A DNA stretch of 46,594 bases from Clostridia bacterium (GTDB lineage: Bacteria > Bacillota > Clostridia > Oscillospirales > CAG-272), in assembly GCA_017621475.1 (NCBI GenBank), contig JAGATA010000003.1:140072-186665 (forward strand). Direction: 5' to 3'. This document shows positions 7,721-15,398 of the stretch, one piece after another (position 1 is the stretch's first letter; each line of letters begins with the position of its first letter). Position numbers and translations under genes: made by a program. The notes under the pieces were generated by a model that made no database searches, was not told where the DNA came from, and saw only the letters and a list, made by a program, of their open reading frames with translations.

Positions 7721-7746
7721 CACCGGCACGCTGGTGGTCATGACTT
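7721..7746 (-). repeat. Hairpin repeat copy 1 (GACCACCAGC type), overlapping the gltS stop
   Basis: On the minus strand AAGTCATGACCACCAGC (7730-7746) is identical for 17 bases to 46344-46360, and in both places it is followed by GTGC-Y-GGTGG, closing an 8-bp hairpin. Here the TGA in the repeat is the stop codon of the symporter gene, preceded by the last codons AAG TCA, which also belong to the repeat. Confidence 0.6.
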
Positions 7747-9129
7747 ACCTTTTTTATTCTTTTTGAAAATTCTGCTTCTGAAAAGAATGAGGTTTAAAAC
7801 AGCGAAGAAAACGATAAAGATTATGAGTGTCAACAAGGGTTTTACGGGTGCGAGAGTTGCAAGAAACATCATAGGGAAGCCGAAAACTATCGCAGGAAAA
7901 TTCTGATATACCATATTGTCGGATGCGGGAGTTTTAAAATCCCCATCTATCTCACGAAGAAGGATAATGCCCGTACTTGCCGTACCGGTGAGCATACCGT
8001 ACATTGTAAGGAATTGTTCTTCTGCATAATCAGGGAAAAGAACCTTCGCAATAACACGGTTATAAACATATGTAATAATTGCGCCGAGGACACCGAGTAT
8101 GAGGATTATACCCCAGAAGTTTTCAAGAATGTCAAGTCTTATAGCCGCAACACCTGCCACTACCATGAGGTCGAAGAAAAAGTTGCTCGCTCTTGTCATA
8201 AGGAAGTTGTTGGTGTATTTTTTCATAACAACTTTCTCTTTGCGAAGGAAGTTGAGGAACACCTTTATAAGTGTTGCGCTCAAAACACCGAGAAGAAAGT
8301 TAAATCCGTAGATTACGGATTTCATACCGGGAAGAAGAGCGCCAAGCGCGTACATCAAAAGGTAAGCGACGATATATGCCACAAGAATGAGAGCTATCTG
8401 CACAGTCATCTTATCCATACTTTCTTGCATAGGTATTTCTCTGTATTCTTCTATCTTTTCGGTATGAAGACTTCCGTCGTTTCTTTTGGAGCGAACGAGC
8501 TTGCCGCGTTTTTTCATAATGTTTAGGTGGATAACGCCACCGATGCTTGCAGAAAGGAACCCGAGCGCGGCGATGGTAAGACCAAAGCTTTTGCCGCCCG
8601 TAAAGCCGAAATCGTTTTCGTATATCGTGCCGTAGTTAAGCGCTTGCCCCGTACCTTGACCATAGCCGAAAGGAAGAAGCACGCCTGCCGCAGCAAAGAA
8701 GTCCTTTATAATGAGCGCCGCTATCATTGTAATACCAAGACCGAGAATGCCCTGGATTAAATATGTTGCAACTGTTGTAACGCCTGTATTGAATATTTCC
8801 GATGTGCGCTGTTTTGTAAGCTTGCCACCCGTTGTTTTAAAGGCAGAAGCAATGAAACCCAGCGCCAATGCGTGATAAGTGATTATTTCAAGTTTTGCAG
8901 TGCCGTTGCCGCCGAAAACAGCCGTATCGAACATAACTTCACCGGTGATGGCTTTGAATATAGCCGCCACGATAAGAAGTATAGCTCCGCCGAGTACGGA
9001 TGTGGGGATCAAAGAATTTTTTAAAAAAGGAATTGTCTTTTTCAATATATTGCCAACAAGCAAGCTTCCAAGCAATACCGCAAAAAGTATCATCCAATCC
9101 CAAACGTTAAAGTCCCAAAAATTTGACAT
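7738..9129 (-). CDS. Sodium/glutamate symporter-like transporter (GltS family)
   Basis: A 463-residue inner membrane protein with about 10-12 hydrophobic helices in two halves around a charged loop near residues 205-245. Features shared with GltS: the N-terminal LIPTSVLGGAIL, the glycine-rich discontinuous segment GYGQGTGQALNYGTIYE (GltS has GGHGTGAAW at this place), and in the second half a matching glycine/threonine segment, MYGMLTGTASTGIILLRE. It probably imports glutamate or a similar anion with Na+, but the substrate is not determined. RBS AAAGGAGATAAAA precedes ATG 9127-9129. The start overlaps the end of the upstream acyltransferase by 23 bases, so the two are translationally coupled. 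The stop codon lies in the hairpin repeat noted at 7721. Confidence 0.72.
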   Translation of the reverse strand: MSNFWDFNVWDWMILFAVLLGSLLVGNILKKTIPFLKNSLIPTSVLGGAILLIVAAIFKAITGEVMFDTAVFGGNGTAKLEIITYHALALGFIASAFKTTGGKLTKQRTSEIFNTGVTTVATYLIQGILGLGITMIAALIIKDFFAAAGVLLPFGYGQGTGQALNYGTIYENDFGFTGGKSFGLTIAALGFLSASIGGVIHLNIMKKRGKLVRSKRNDGSLHTEKIEEYREIPMQESMDKMTVQIALILVAYIVAYLLMYALGALLPGMKSVIYGFNFLLGVLSATLIKVFLNFLRKEKVVMKKYTNNFLMTRASNFFFDLMVVAGVAAIRLDILENFWGIILILGVLGAIITYVYNRVIAKVLFPDYAEEQFLTMYGMLTGTASTGIILLREIDGDFKTPASDNMVYQNFPAIVFGFPMMFLATLAPVKPLLTLIIFIVFFAVLNLILFRSRIFKKNKKGKS

Positions 9130-10321
9130 TTTTATCTCCTTTAATGATATTTTTGTATCTGTTATATAAATGTACGTATTTTAGTGCATTAAATCTTTTT
9201 CCGCCTTTGATCTGATATATCTTTCCATCGTGGTATATATTTAGCTTATTTTTGCCGAGTACGGTAACGGCGGATGCAGAGTCAAAGGTGAATATCATAT
9301 TCTCGTCGCCGAATGACACAGATATGCGGTTACCGTAAAGTTCTATCTGTGCATTTTTGCACAGAGATATTTTTTTCTCGTTAGGAATAACTTCCGACAA
9401 AGCGACTTCTTCCTTGTAAAGAGGCTCTTGGATGTATCCCGTTGCATCAAATTCATTTATAAAATCGCTTTGATATTCATACCAATCCAAAACGAATTTG
9501 AAAGGAAATTCGAAACCTTCACCGAAAAGCTCTTTTGTCGGTAAATAGCGCACGCGGCGTTGGCATTTTTTACATTCAATAATGTTTTTATTGCTTTCAA
9601 ATTCCGAAAGACCGCAGTAAGGGCAAACGTAAAGGGCTCTTTCGAGGTATTCTGCGCATTTTTTGTGGCGAAATTCTCCGTCTGCAACAGCTTCGTTTAC
9701 ATATAGCTCTTTACTTATGATAGCAAAAAGTTCCTCATCGGAAAGGGAAGAAAATTCTTTCGGATAGATAACGCGGGAAATGTAACTTTTCATTTTTCCT
9801 TTGCGGACGACATCGCTCCATCTGGGATGTACGCCGTATCCTCCCTCAATACGATAGAGCGCGATGGGCATATTTAGCTTTCGCGCAAGCGGCACGATAG
9901 AGGGGCTCATATATTCTGTTTTACCGCTGTATGTGCGGTTGCCTTCGGGCGCGATAGCTATAGTGCCGCCCTCTTTAGCTACGCGAAGGCAGGTCATTAT
10001 TGCTTTGAGGTCTGTTGTCTGCTTTTTGATCGGAATGGGTGCTACCAAATATTTTATCAGGGAGGATACCAATCCGTTAGAGAATATATCTTCGGACGCG
10101 AGATAATAAACAGGTCCCTTAAACGCCATGCCGACAAAAAATTGGTCAAATGCGGTTTGATGATTCAACAAAATAAGGTATGGGCGTTTTTCTTGTTCCT
10201 TGAACTTTTGAACGGTTATTCCGTATTTAATACGTGAATAAGGGTAAAGCAAAGCGTACGCGATATTACGCACCACACCGTGCCTGAATTTTATCCATTT
10301 GTTGCTTTTTTTATCTTTCAT
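9107..10321 (-). CDS. PlsC-like acyltransferase with zinc ribbon and C-terminal PH-like domain
   Basis: Residues about 1-235 are a PlsC/LPLAT domain: HX4D motif LLNHQTAFDQF near residue 50, then APEGNRTYSG and VPLARKLNMPIALYRIEGG, which fit glycerophosphate-acyltransferase blocks. A zinc ribbon follows (YVCPYCGLSEF...IIECKKCQRRVRYLP), then ~120 residues ending in a beta-rich segment (IELYGNRISVSFGDENMIF, LNIYHDGKIYQIKGG) reminiscent of PH/GRAM folds. Typical PlsC proteins are ~200-250 residues, so the C-terminal half is an addition. It probably acts at the inner face of the membrane on phospholipid precursors or another lipid. Start ATG 10319-10321 has AAGAGG upstream; a longer in-frame start would overlap the promoter. 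It is co-transcribed with the symporter, which may point to a shared role, but none is known. Confidence 0.72.
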   Translation of the reverse strand: MKDKKSNKWIKFRHGVVRNIAYALLYPYSRIKYGITVQKFKEQEKRPYLILLNHQTAFDQFFVGMAFKGPVYYLASEDIFSNGLVSSLIKYLVAPIPIKKQTTDLKAIMTCLRVAKEGGTIAIAPEGNRTYSGKTEYMSPSIVPLARKLNMPIALYRIEGGYGVHPRWSDVVRKGKMKSYISRVIYPKEFSSLSDEELFAIISKELYVNEAVADGEFRHKKCAEYLERALYVCPYCGLSEFESNKNIIECKKCQRRVRYLPTKELFGEGFEFPFKFVLDWYEYQSDFINEFDATGYIQEPLYKEEVALSEVIPNEKKISLCKNAQIELYGNRISVSFGDENMIFTFDSASAVTVLGKNKLNIYHDGKIYQIKGGKRFNALKYVHLYNRYKNIIKGDKNVKFLGL

Positions 10322-10387
10322 AGTAAAGCCTCTTGGTGTTAATTCTTGGATATTGATTAAGAATAGGAACAATTCCATTTTACTGAA

Positions 10388-10417
10388 ATTATACCATAAA
10401 AACAACTAAATCGTCAA
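10388..10417 (-). promoter_or_regulatory. Promoter of the acyltransferase-symporter operon
   Basis: Minus strand TTGACG (10412-10417), 18 bases, TATAAT (10388-10393). Confidence 0.7.
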
Positions 10418-10452
10418 TCCCTTTGAGATATTTACATGTAAACATTAAAACA

Positions 10453-10477
10453 AAAAATCGCCGTAAAGGCGATTTTT
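10453..10477 (-). terminator. Terminator downstream of pepT
   Basis: Perfect stem aaaaatcgcc / ggcgattttt with 5-base loop, 72 bases after the pepT stop on the minus strand; symmetric, so active in either direction. Confidence 0.8.
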
Positions 10478-10549
10478 GATTTGTTTATATAGAAATAAAC
10501 TTGTTTCGGAAACGTTTTAAACTTTGGTCTTGCGCATTTGAACATATAT

Positions 10550-11776
10550 TTATGCCCTGCCTTCGGAAACGCTGTTTTTAACGATTTGAAGGAGAAGCTC
10601 TGTTATCTTTTCCATAGCTTCCACGCTTACAAATTCAAAACGTGAATGGAAGTTTTCACCACCCGTGCAAAGGTTTGGGCAAGGCAAGCCTTTGAAAGAA
10701 AGGCGCGCGCCGTCTGTGCCGCCGCGGATGGGAACTATATTGGGAGTGATTCCTACATCAGCCATTGCTTTTTTTGCACGGTCGATGATGTACATATGTT
10801 TTTCTATAACTTCTTTCATATTGAAGTAAGAATCGCGAAGGGATACTTCTACTGTGCCTTTTCCATAAATACGATCCATTTCTTCTGCGGCTTTGAGAAA
10901 TTGCTGTTTCTTTTCTTCGATCTTATTTTTATCGTGGTCGCGGATGATGTAATGCATTGTTGCAAGTTCTGTTTCCGCACTCATTTTATAGAGGTTGTGG
11001 AAACCTTCGTAACCTTCGGTTCTTTCGGGAACTTCGAGCGCAGGGAGGAGCGCGTTAAATTCCATTGCCATAGTAACCGCGTTTTTCATCTTATTTTTTG
11101 CGGAGCCGGGATGAATTGAAACACCGTGAACTGTAACGGTTGCACCCGAAGCGTTGAAATTTTCGTATTCAAGCTCGCCGAGAGCTCCGCCGTCAACGGT
11201 GTAAGCGTAGTCTGCGGCAAATTTTTCAACGTCGAAGTAATCGGCGCCTCTGCCGACTTCTTCATCGGGAGTGATGCCGACTTTAATTGTTCCGTGTTCT
11301 TCGCCGCTCGCAATAAGCTTTTCGAGCATTGTAAAAATTTCGGCAATTCCTGCTTTGTCGTCTGCACCGAGGAGTGTTGTACCATCGGTTACGATAAGGT
11401 GATCGCCCACATATTTATCAAGATAAGGGTAATCGGATGTTTTCATATATATATTCTGCTCTTTGTTGAGAAGAATATCGCCGCCTCGGTATTCGACAAC
11501 AGCAGTCTTTATATTTTCGTCAGATGCGGCGCTTGAAGTATCCATATGTGCTATAAATCCGATAGTATTTACTTCTTTATCCGTATTCGCCGGGAGCGTT
11601 GCGTAAACGTAGCCTTTTTCGTCAATATGCGCGTCGGAAAGACCTAGCTTAAGAAGCTCTTCCACAAGAGCCTTGCCGAGCACAAGCTGTTTGTCAGTTG
11701 TAGGCACGGTCGTGCTTTCATCAACGGACATTGTGGGGTAGAAAACGTATTTTAAAAATCTTTCGGAAACTGTCAT
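10550..11776 (-). CDS. pepT: Peptidase T (tripeptide aminopeptidase)
   Basis: Cytoplasmic dizinc aminopeptidase of the M20B family that removes the N-terminal residue of tripeptides. Metal and catalytic motifs are present in order: GFIAHMDTS (His ligand, then Asp), LLGADDKAG (bridging Asp), TPDEEVGRGA (catalytic Glu plus ligand Glu), YTVDGG (Asp) and the C-terminal NFHSRFEF (His). RGGTDGARLSFKGLPCPNL is the usual substrate-side segment. Length 408 matches the family (~405-410). RBS AAAAGGAG sits ahead of ATG 11774-11776. It is monocistronic, with its own promoter at 11809 and terminator at 10453. Identification is confident. Confidence 0.95.
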   Translation of the reverse strand: MTVSERFLKYVFYPTMSVDESTTVPTTDKQLVLGKALVEELLKLGLSDAHIDEKGYVYATLPANTDKEVNTIGFIAHMDTSSAASDENIKTAVVEYRGGDILLNKEQNIYMKTSDYPYLDKYVGDHLIVTDGTTLLGADDKAGIAEIFTMLEKLIASGEEHGTIKVGITPDEEVGRGADYFDVEKFAADYAYTVDGGALGELEYENFNASGATVTVHGVSIHPGSAKNKMKNAVTMAMEFNALLPALEVPERTEGYEGFHNLYKMSAETELATMHYIIRDHDKNKIEEKKQQFLKAAEEMDRIYGKGTVEVSLRDSYFNMKEVIEKHMYIIDRAKKAMADVGITPNIVPIRGGTDGARLSFKGLPCPNLCTGGENFHSRFEFVSVEAMEKITELLLQIVKNSVSEGRA

Positions 11777-11808
11777 AAAAATTCTCCTTTTGATATTGTT
11801 ACAATATT

Positions 11809-11837
11809 ACTATATCCTTTTTTGGCTTAAAAATCAA
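11809..11837 (-). promoter_or_regulatory. Promoter of pepT
   Basis: Minus strand TTGATT (11832-11837), 17 bases, TATAGT (11809-11814). Confidence 0.55.
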
Positions 11838-11903
11838 TAATAAGAATATAAACACCTTGAAAAAAGCGTAATTTAATTTATAATATAGATTAAGAATATA
11901 TAA

Positions 11904-11929
11904 AAGGCAACAGTTTTTTCTGTTGCCTT
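11904..11929 (-). terminator. Terminator of the YugP-like peptidase gene
   Basis: Perfect stem aaggcaacag / ctgttgcctt with a 6-T loop, followed on the minus strand by TTTTA; 5 bases beyond the stop codon. Confidence 0.8.
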
Positions 11930-11934
11930 GAAAA

Positions 11935-12633
11935 TTATCTTCTTCTGCCGCCTACTATTGAAATAAGGTGCAAAAGCTGCATTATTGATACGGCAAGTGC
12001 CGCAACGTACGTCATTGCCGCCGCAGAAAGAACCTTGCGTGCTCCATCAAGATCTTGCCCGTAGAGAAGTCCTGCATTTTCTATGGAAGCGAGCGCACGT
12101 CGGCTTGCGTTAAATTCCGTCGGCAGTGTAAGGAGCTGAAATACCGTGGAAAGAGCAAAGCAAATTATGCCTGCGTAAGCAACATAAACGAAATGTTGCC
12201 CCACGGAAGAGAAAAGCAGACCTAAAAGTATAAGCGGCATAGCAAGTCGAGAGCCGAGGTTCGTTGCCGGTATGATAGCATTGCGAAGCTTCAGCGGAAC
12301 ATAGCCTTTAGCGTACTGAATCGCATGACCTGCTTCGTGCGCAGCAACGCCGATCGCGGCAGTGCTGGAAGCGCTGTAAACGCTGTCTGATAAACGGATA
12401 ACATTTGTGCGTGGATCAAAATGGTCTGTAAGATTTCCCGAAATGCGCTCTATGCGCACGTTATATAGACCGTTTGCATCAAGCACACGGCGTGCAGCCT
12501 CTGCACCCGTCATTCCCGATAAGGGGCGGACGGAAGAATATTTTTTAAAAGTTGAATTTACTTTTACGCTCGCCCAAAGAGAAAATATTACGGCGGGCAT
12601 AACAAGAACTATATATGTCCAATCAAAAAACAC
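11935..12633 (-). CDS. yugP: Membrane zinc metallopeptidase, YugP family
   Basis: A 232-residue integral membrane protein with the zinc-binding HEXXH motif AAHEAGHAIQYAKGY near residue 90, an N-terminal membrane anchor (YIVLVMPAVIFSLWASVKV) and hydrophobic helices at about residues 118-160 and again near the C-terminus. This matches the YugP-type putative zinc metallopeptidases widespread in Firmicutes (~225-230 residues), whose substrates are not known to me. The start is GTG at 12631-12633 with GGAGGTG 6 bases upstream; no ATG is better placed. Monocistronic; it diverges from the YgjP-like peptidase at 12773. The symbol is given for family resemblance. Confidence 0.82.
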   Translation of the reverse strand: MFFDWTYIVLVMPAVIFSLWASVKVNSTFKKYSSVRPLSGMTGAEAARRVLDANGLYNVRIERISGNLTDHFDPRTNVIRLSDSVYSASSTAAIGVAAHEAGHAIQYAKGYVPLKLRNAIIPATNLGSRLAMPLILLGLLFSSVGQHFVYVAYAGIICFALSTVFQLLTLPTEFNASRRALASIENAGLLYGQDLDGARKVLSAAAMTYVAALAVSIMQLLHLISIVGGRRR

Positions 12634-12663
12634 TATAACACCTCCGATAGGTTACAATTTTAA

Positions 12664-12695
12664 TTACATATATAGTATATATCATTTATATGTAA
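12664..12695. promoter_or_regulatory. Inverted repeat between divergent peptidase genes, with a possible minus-strand promoter
   Basis: TTACATATA (12664-12672) and TATATGTAA (12687-12695) are exact inverted copies with a 14-base centre. On the minus strand TTGATT and TATACT with 18-base spacing overlap this palindrome, so it could be an operator for the yugP-like gene. No regulator for it is identified. Confidence 0.35.
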
Positions 12696-12772
12696 CAAAT
12701 CAATGCAGAAAATGTAAACAAACAAAGATAAAATGCTTTTTTTGTTAATAAATTTTAAATAAAGAGGTTTTT

Positions 12773-13297
12773 ATGGCACATTATTTACCCGAATTTACGA
12801 TAGTACGCTCTAAAAGAAAGACTTTGAGCCTCGAAGTCACGCGCGACGGAAGGGCGCTTGTCCGCGCACCGCAAAAAATGCCGCGTGAGCGTATTGATGA
12901 TTTTGTTTTAAAGAACAGAGAGTGGCTTATCCAAAAGATTGAATTAAGAGCATCTAAAAATGCGCGCGAAAATGTAGATAAAGACGAAAAGAAACGCCTT
13001 ACTTTGCTGGCAAAAGAGGTTATTCCTGAAAAGGTAGCTTTCTTTGCAAAGATAATGGGAGTTGAACCTTTTTCGGTGAAGATAACAAGCGCTATGACGC
13101 GCTGGGGCTCTTGCTCCGCAAAAAACGCGCTCTGTTTTTCCTGGCGGCTTATGCTTTATCCGGAAAAGGCTGTGAATTACGTTGTTATTCATGAGCTTTC
13201 CCATATTTTACATCACAACCACAGCAGGGAATTCTGGAAAACTGTTGCTTTATATATGCCGGATTACAAAGATGCAGAACAAATTTTAAGAAGTTAA
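12773..13297 (+). CDS. YgjP-like metal-dependent hydrolase (M48-type, DUF45)
   Basis: A 174-residue soluble protein with the metallopeptidase motif VVIHELSHILHHNHSREFW (HEXXH plus a downstream His/Glu) near residues 139-158 and MTRWGSCSAKNALCFSWRL just before it, the two signatures of the YgjP/DUF45 (SprT-like, WLM) family. The N-terminus (IVRSKRKTLSLEV...LVRAPQKMP) is the usual small beta domain. It is shorter than many relatives (~220-240) because the segment between the domains is short. Substrate unknown; related proteins lie near DNA-repair genes in some genomes. ATG 12773 has AAAGAGG upstream. Single gene. Confidence 0.8.
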   Translation: MAHYLPEFTIVRSKRKTLSLEVTRDGRALVRAPQKMPRERIDDFVLKNREWLIQKIELRASKNARENVDKDEKKRLTLLAKEVIPEKVAFFAKIMGVEPFSVKITSAMTRWGSCSAKNALCFSWRLMLYPEKAVNYVVIHELSHILHHNHSREFWKTVALYMPDYKDAEQILRS

Positions 13298-13316
13298 AAT
13301 ATTATACCTTAATTCA

Positions 13317-13345
13317 TTGACATTTTTGAGGTATTACGATATAAT
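13317..13345 (+). promoter_or_regulatory. Consensus sigma-A promoter of the MgtC-like gene
   Basis: TTGACA 13317-13322, 17 bases, TATAAT 13340-13345, both hexamers perfect. Confidence 0.85.
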
Positions 13346-13394
13346 ATAAGGTAAACAATTATTTCAAAAAACGCAAAAGGGGGATGAGAAAAAC

Positions 13395-14087
13395 TTGGAA
13401 AAGATTATGGATTTTTTAAATGTATTTTCTTTTTGGACTGTTATGATACGTATGATACTTGCGACAGTTCTTTGCGGTATAATCGGTCTTGAACGCTCCA
13501 AACATGGACGTTCTGCGGGTATGCGAACACACATTCTTGTTGGTTTGGGTTCTTCTCTTGCGGCGCTGATGGGCTATTTTATGGTTCATATAGGATATGC
13601 CAGCGACCCTGCTCGTATTGCTGCGCAGGTTATTCCCGGTATCGGTTTTCTGGGTGCAGGTCTTATCCTTGTTCAAAACAAATCAAAGATCGTCGGTCTT
13701 ACAACAGCGGCAGGTCTTTGGAATTCCGCAATAATCGGTCTTTCTTGCGGCTTGGGCTTTTACGAAGGTGCCTTGGTTTGCTTTGCAATAGCAATACTTA
13801 CCTCACTTCTGCTTCCCAAAGTTGAATATTGGTTCAGCAAAAACGATAAACATACGATGCTCTATATGGAACTTGATGCCGGCGCAAATGTAAATGATAC
13901 ATACGATGCCATAAGAAACTCTAACTTTGGAGAAATCCACAAAATAGACCTTGTATCTCCGCGCACGGGTAACTCGGGTCACATAGGCATTACATTGACA
14001 TTAACGCTTAAAAAGAAACTCGATGTTTATTCACTTGAAAAAGAGCTTTGCAAAATAGATGGTATGATCTTCGCCGTTGAACTTTGA
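13395..14087 (+). CDS. MgtC/SapB family membrane protein
   Basis: A 230-residue inner membrane protein. The N-terminal ~140 residues are the MgtC core: LATVLCGIIGLERSKHGRSAGMRTH, LVGLGSSLAALMGYF, ARIAAQVIPGIGFLGAGLIL and IVGLTTAAGLWNSAIIGLSCGLG, with four to five helices. The conserved Glu-Arg, the R-x-AG-x-R-T-H block and IPGIGFLGAG are diagnostic. The C-terminal part (MLYMELDAG..., ITLTLTLKKKLDVYSLEKEL) looks like the small ACT-like domain of longer MgtC proteins. In pathogens MgtC affects survival at low magnesium; in commensals the role is unclear. TTG 13395 is used, with AAGGGGG 11 bases upstream; the next in-frame ATG (13407) is further from it. Own promoter and terminator. Confidence 0.85.
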   Translation: MEKIMDFLNVFSFWTVMIRMILATVLCGIIGLERSKHGRSAGMRTHILVGLGSSLAALMGYFMVHIGYASDPARIAAQVIPGIGFLGAGLILVQNKSKIVGLTTAAGLWNSAIIGLSCGLGFYEGALVCFAIAILTSLLLPKVEYWFSKNDKHTMLYMELDAGANVNDTYDAIRNSNFGEIHKIDLVSPRTGNSGHIGITLTLTLKKKLDVYSLEKELCKIDGMIFAVEL

Positions 14088-14113
14088 TGAAGCTTCCTTA
14101 TACGAACGCAAAT

Positions 14114-14144
14114 AAACCGCTCAAAAGCCGGAGCGGTTTATTTT
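14114..14144 (+). terminator. Terminator of the MgtC-like gene
   Basis: Stem aaaccgctc (14114-14122) / gagcggttt (14131-14139), 8-base loop, then ATTTTATTTTA. Confidence 0.8.
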
Positions 14145-14246
14145 ATTTTAAAATTTATGTCAAAATTGCCGAATTTTTGATAAAAAATAACAAAATTCAA
14201 AGTAAAATTTCGTTGTTTAATAAGCAAAAAAATGGGGATAGACAAG

Positions 14247-14275
14247 TTGACAAAACGTGGTAAAGGGTATAAAAT
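14247..14275 (+). promoter_or_regulatory. Promoter of serCA
   Basis: TTGACA 14247-14252, 17 bases, TAAAAT 14270-14275, 40 bases before serC. The AT-rich stretch 14145-14246 shows no clear riboswitch or leader peptide. Confidence 0.65.
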
Positions 14276-14315
14276 GAAAAATATATTTTTGTTTTATTTT
14301 TAGGAGGAAACAGTT

Positions 14316-15398
14316 ATGGCAAGAATATACAATTTTAGTGCAGGTCCTTCTATGCTTCCCGAAGAAGTTTTGAAGACGGCTGCGGCAGAAATGCTTGAAT
14401 ACGGTACAACAGGTCAATCCGTTATGGAGATGTCCCACCGCTCAAAGGAATACCAGGCAATAATCGATGAGGCGGAGGCTGATCTTCGAGATATAATGAA
14501 TATTCCCGATAATTATTCAGTTCTGTTTTTACAAGGCGGTGCATCCACACAGTTTGCAATGGTTCCTATGAACCTTATGACGAAAAATAAAAAGGCAGAT
14601 TATATTGTAACAGGTCAGTGGGCTAAAAAGGCTTATAAGGAGGCAGCCCGCTACGGCAATGCACGAGTTATCGCTTCTTCCGAGGATAAAACATTCTCAT
14701 ATATACCCGAAGTTACCAAAGATATGATAGATTCCGAAGCGGATTACGTTCATATCTGTATGAACAATACGATCTACGGTACAAAGTGGCACAGTATCCC
14801 CGAAACCGGCGATGTTCCTCTTGTAGCCGATATTTCCAGCTGCATACTTTCCGAACCCATTGATGTATCCAAATTCGGCGTACTTTATGCAGGTGCCCAG
14901 AAGAATGTAGCTCCTGCAGGTCTTACAATCGTTATTATCAGAAAAGACCTCATTGGAAATGCGATGGACATCACACCCACGATGCTCAATTATCAGACGC
15001 ATGCGGATAACGGTTCTATGTTCAACACACCCCCTTGCTATACTATCTATATAGCAGGCCTTGTTTTCAAATGGATCAAAAAGCTCGGCGGTCTTGAGGA
15101 AATGAAAAAGATAAATGTTGAAAAAGCTTCTCTTATCTATGATTTCCTCGATTCTTCCAAACTTTTTAAGGGCACGGTAGTTCCCGAAGCACGCTCTCTT
15201 ATGAACATTCCGTTTGTAACGGGGGACTCGGAGCTTGACGCAAAATTTGTTGCGGAAGCTAAAAAAGCCGGTTTTGTAAACCTTAAAGGTCACAGAAGCG
15301 TTGGCGGTATGCGCGCTTCCGTGTATAATGCGATGCCTGTTGAAGGCGCACGCAAGCTTGTGGAATTTATGAAAAAATTTGAAGAGGAAAACCTGTAA
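14316..15398 (+). CDS. serC: Phosphoserine aminotransferase
   Basis: PLP-dependent class V aminotransferase that makes 3-phosphoserine from 3-phosphohydroxypyruvate and glutamate, the second step of serine synthesis. The N-terminus YNFSAGPSMLPEEVL is the SerC signature; MSHRSKEYQAIIDEAE, FLQGGASTQFAMVP and the PLP lysine Lys196 in YAGAQKNVAPAGLT follow, and the protein ends with GHRSVGGMRASVYNAMP, which contacts the substrate phosphate. Length 360 is standard. RBS AGGAGG sits 8 bases before ATG 14316. Its stop overlaps the serA ATG by one base (TAATG), so the pair is coupled. The same enzyme can also serve vitamin B6 synthesis, but the pairing with serA points to serine. Confidence 0.95.
   Translation: MARIYNFSAGPSMLPEEVLKTAAAEMLEYGTTGQSVMEMSHRSKEYQAIIDEAEADLRDIMNIPDNYSVLFLQGGASTQFAMVPMNLMTKNKKADYIVTGQWAKKAYKEAARYGNARVIASSEDKTFSYIPEVTKDMIDSEADYVHICMNNTIYGTKWHSIPETGDVPLVADISSCILSEPIDVSKFGVLYAGAQKNVAPAGLTIVIIRKDLIGNAMDITPTMLNYQTHADNGSMFNTPPCYTIYIAGLVFKWIKKLGGLEEMKKINVEKASLIYDFLDSSKLFKGTVVPEARSLMNIPFVTGDSELDAKFVAEAKKAGFVNLKGHRSVGGMRASVYNAMPVEGARKLVEFMKKFEEENL

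Noticed and set aside
14145..14246. Possible riboswitch or T-box before serC
   Set aside because: AT-rich with no conserved stems or T-box sequence, and mostly upstream of the promoter.
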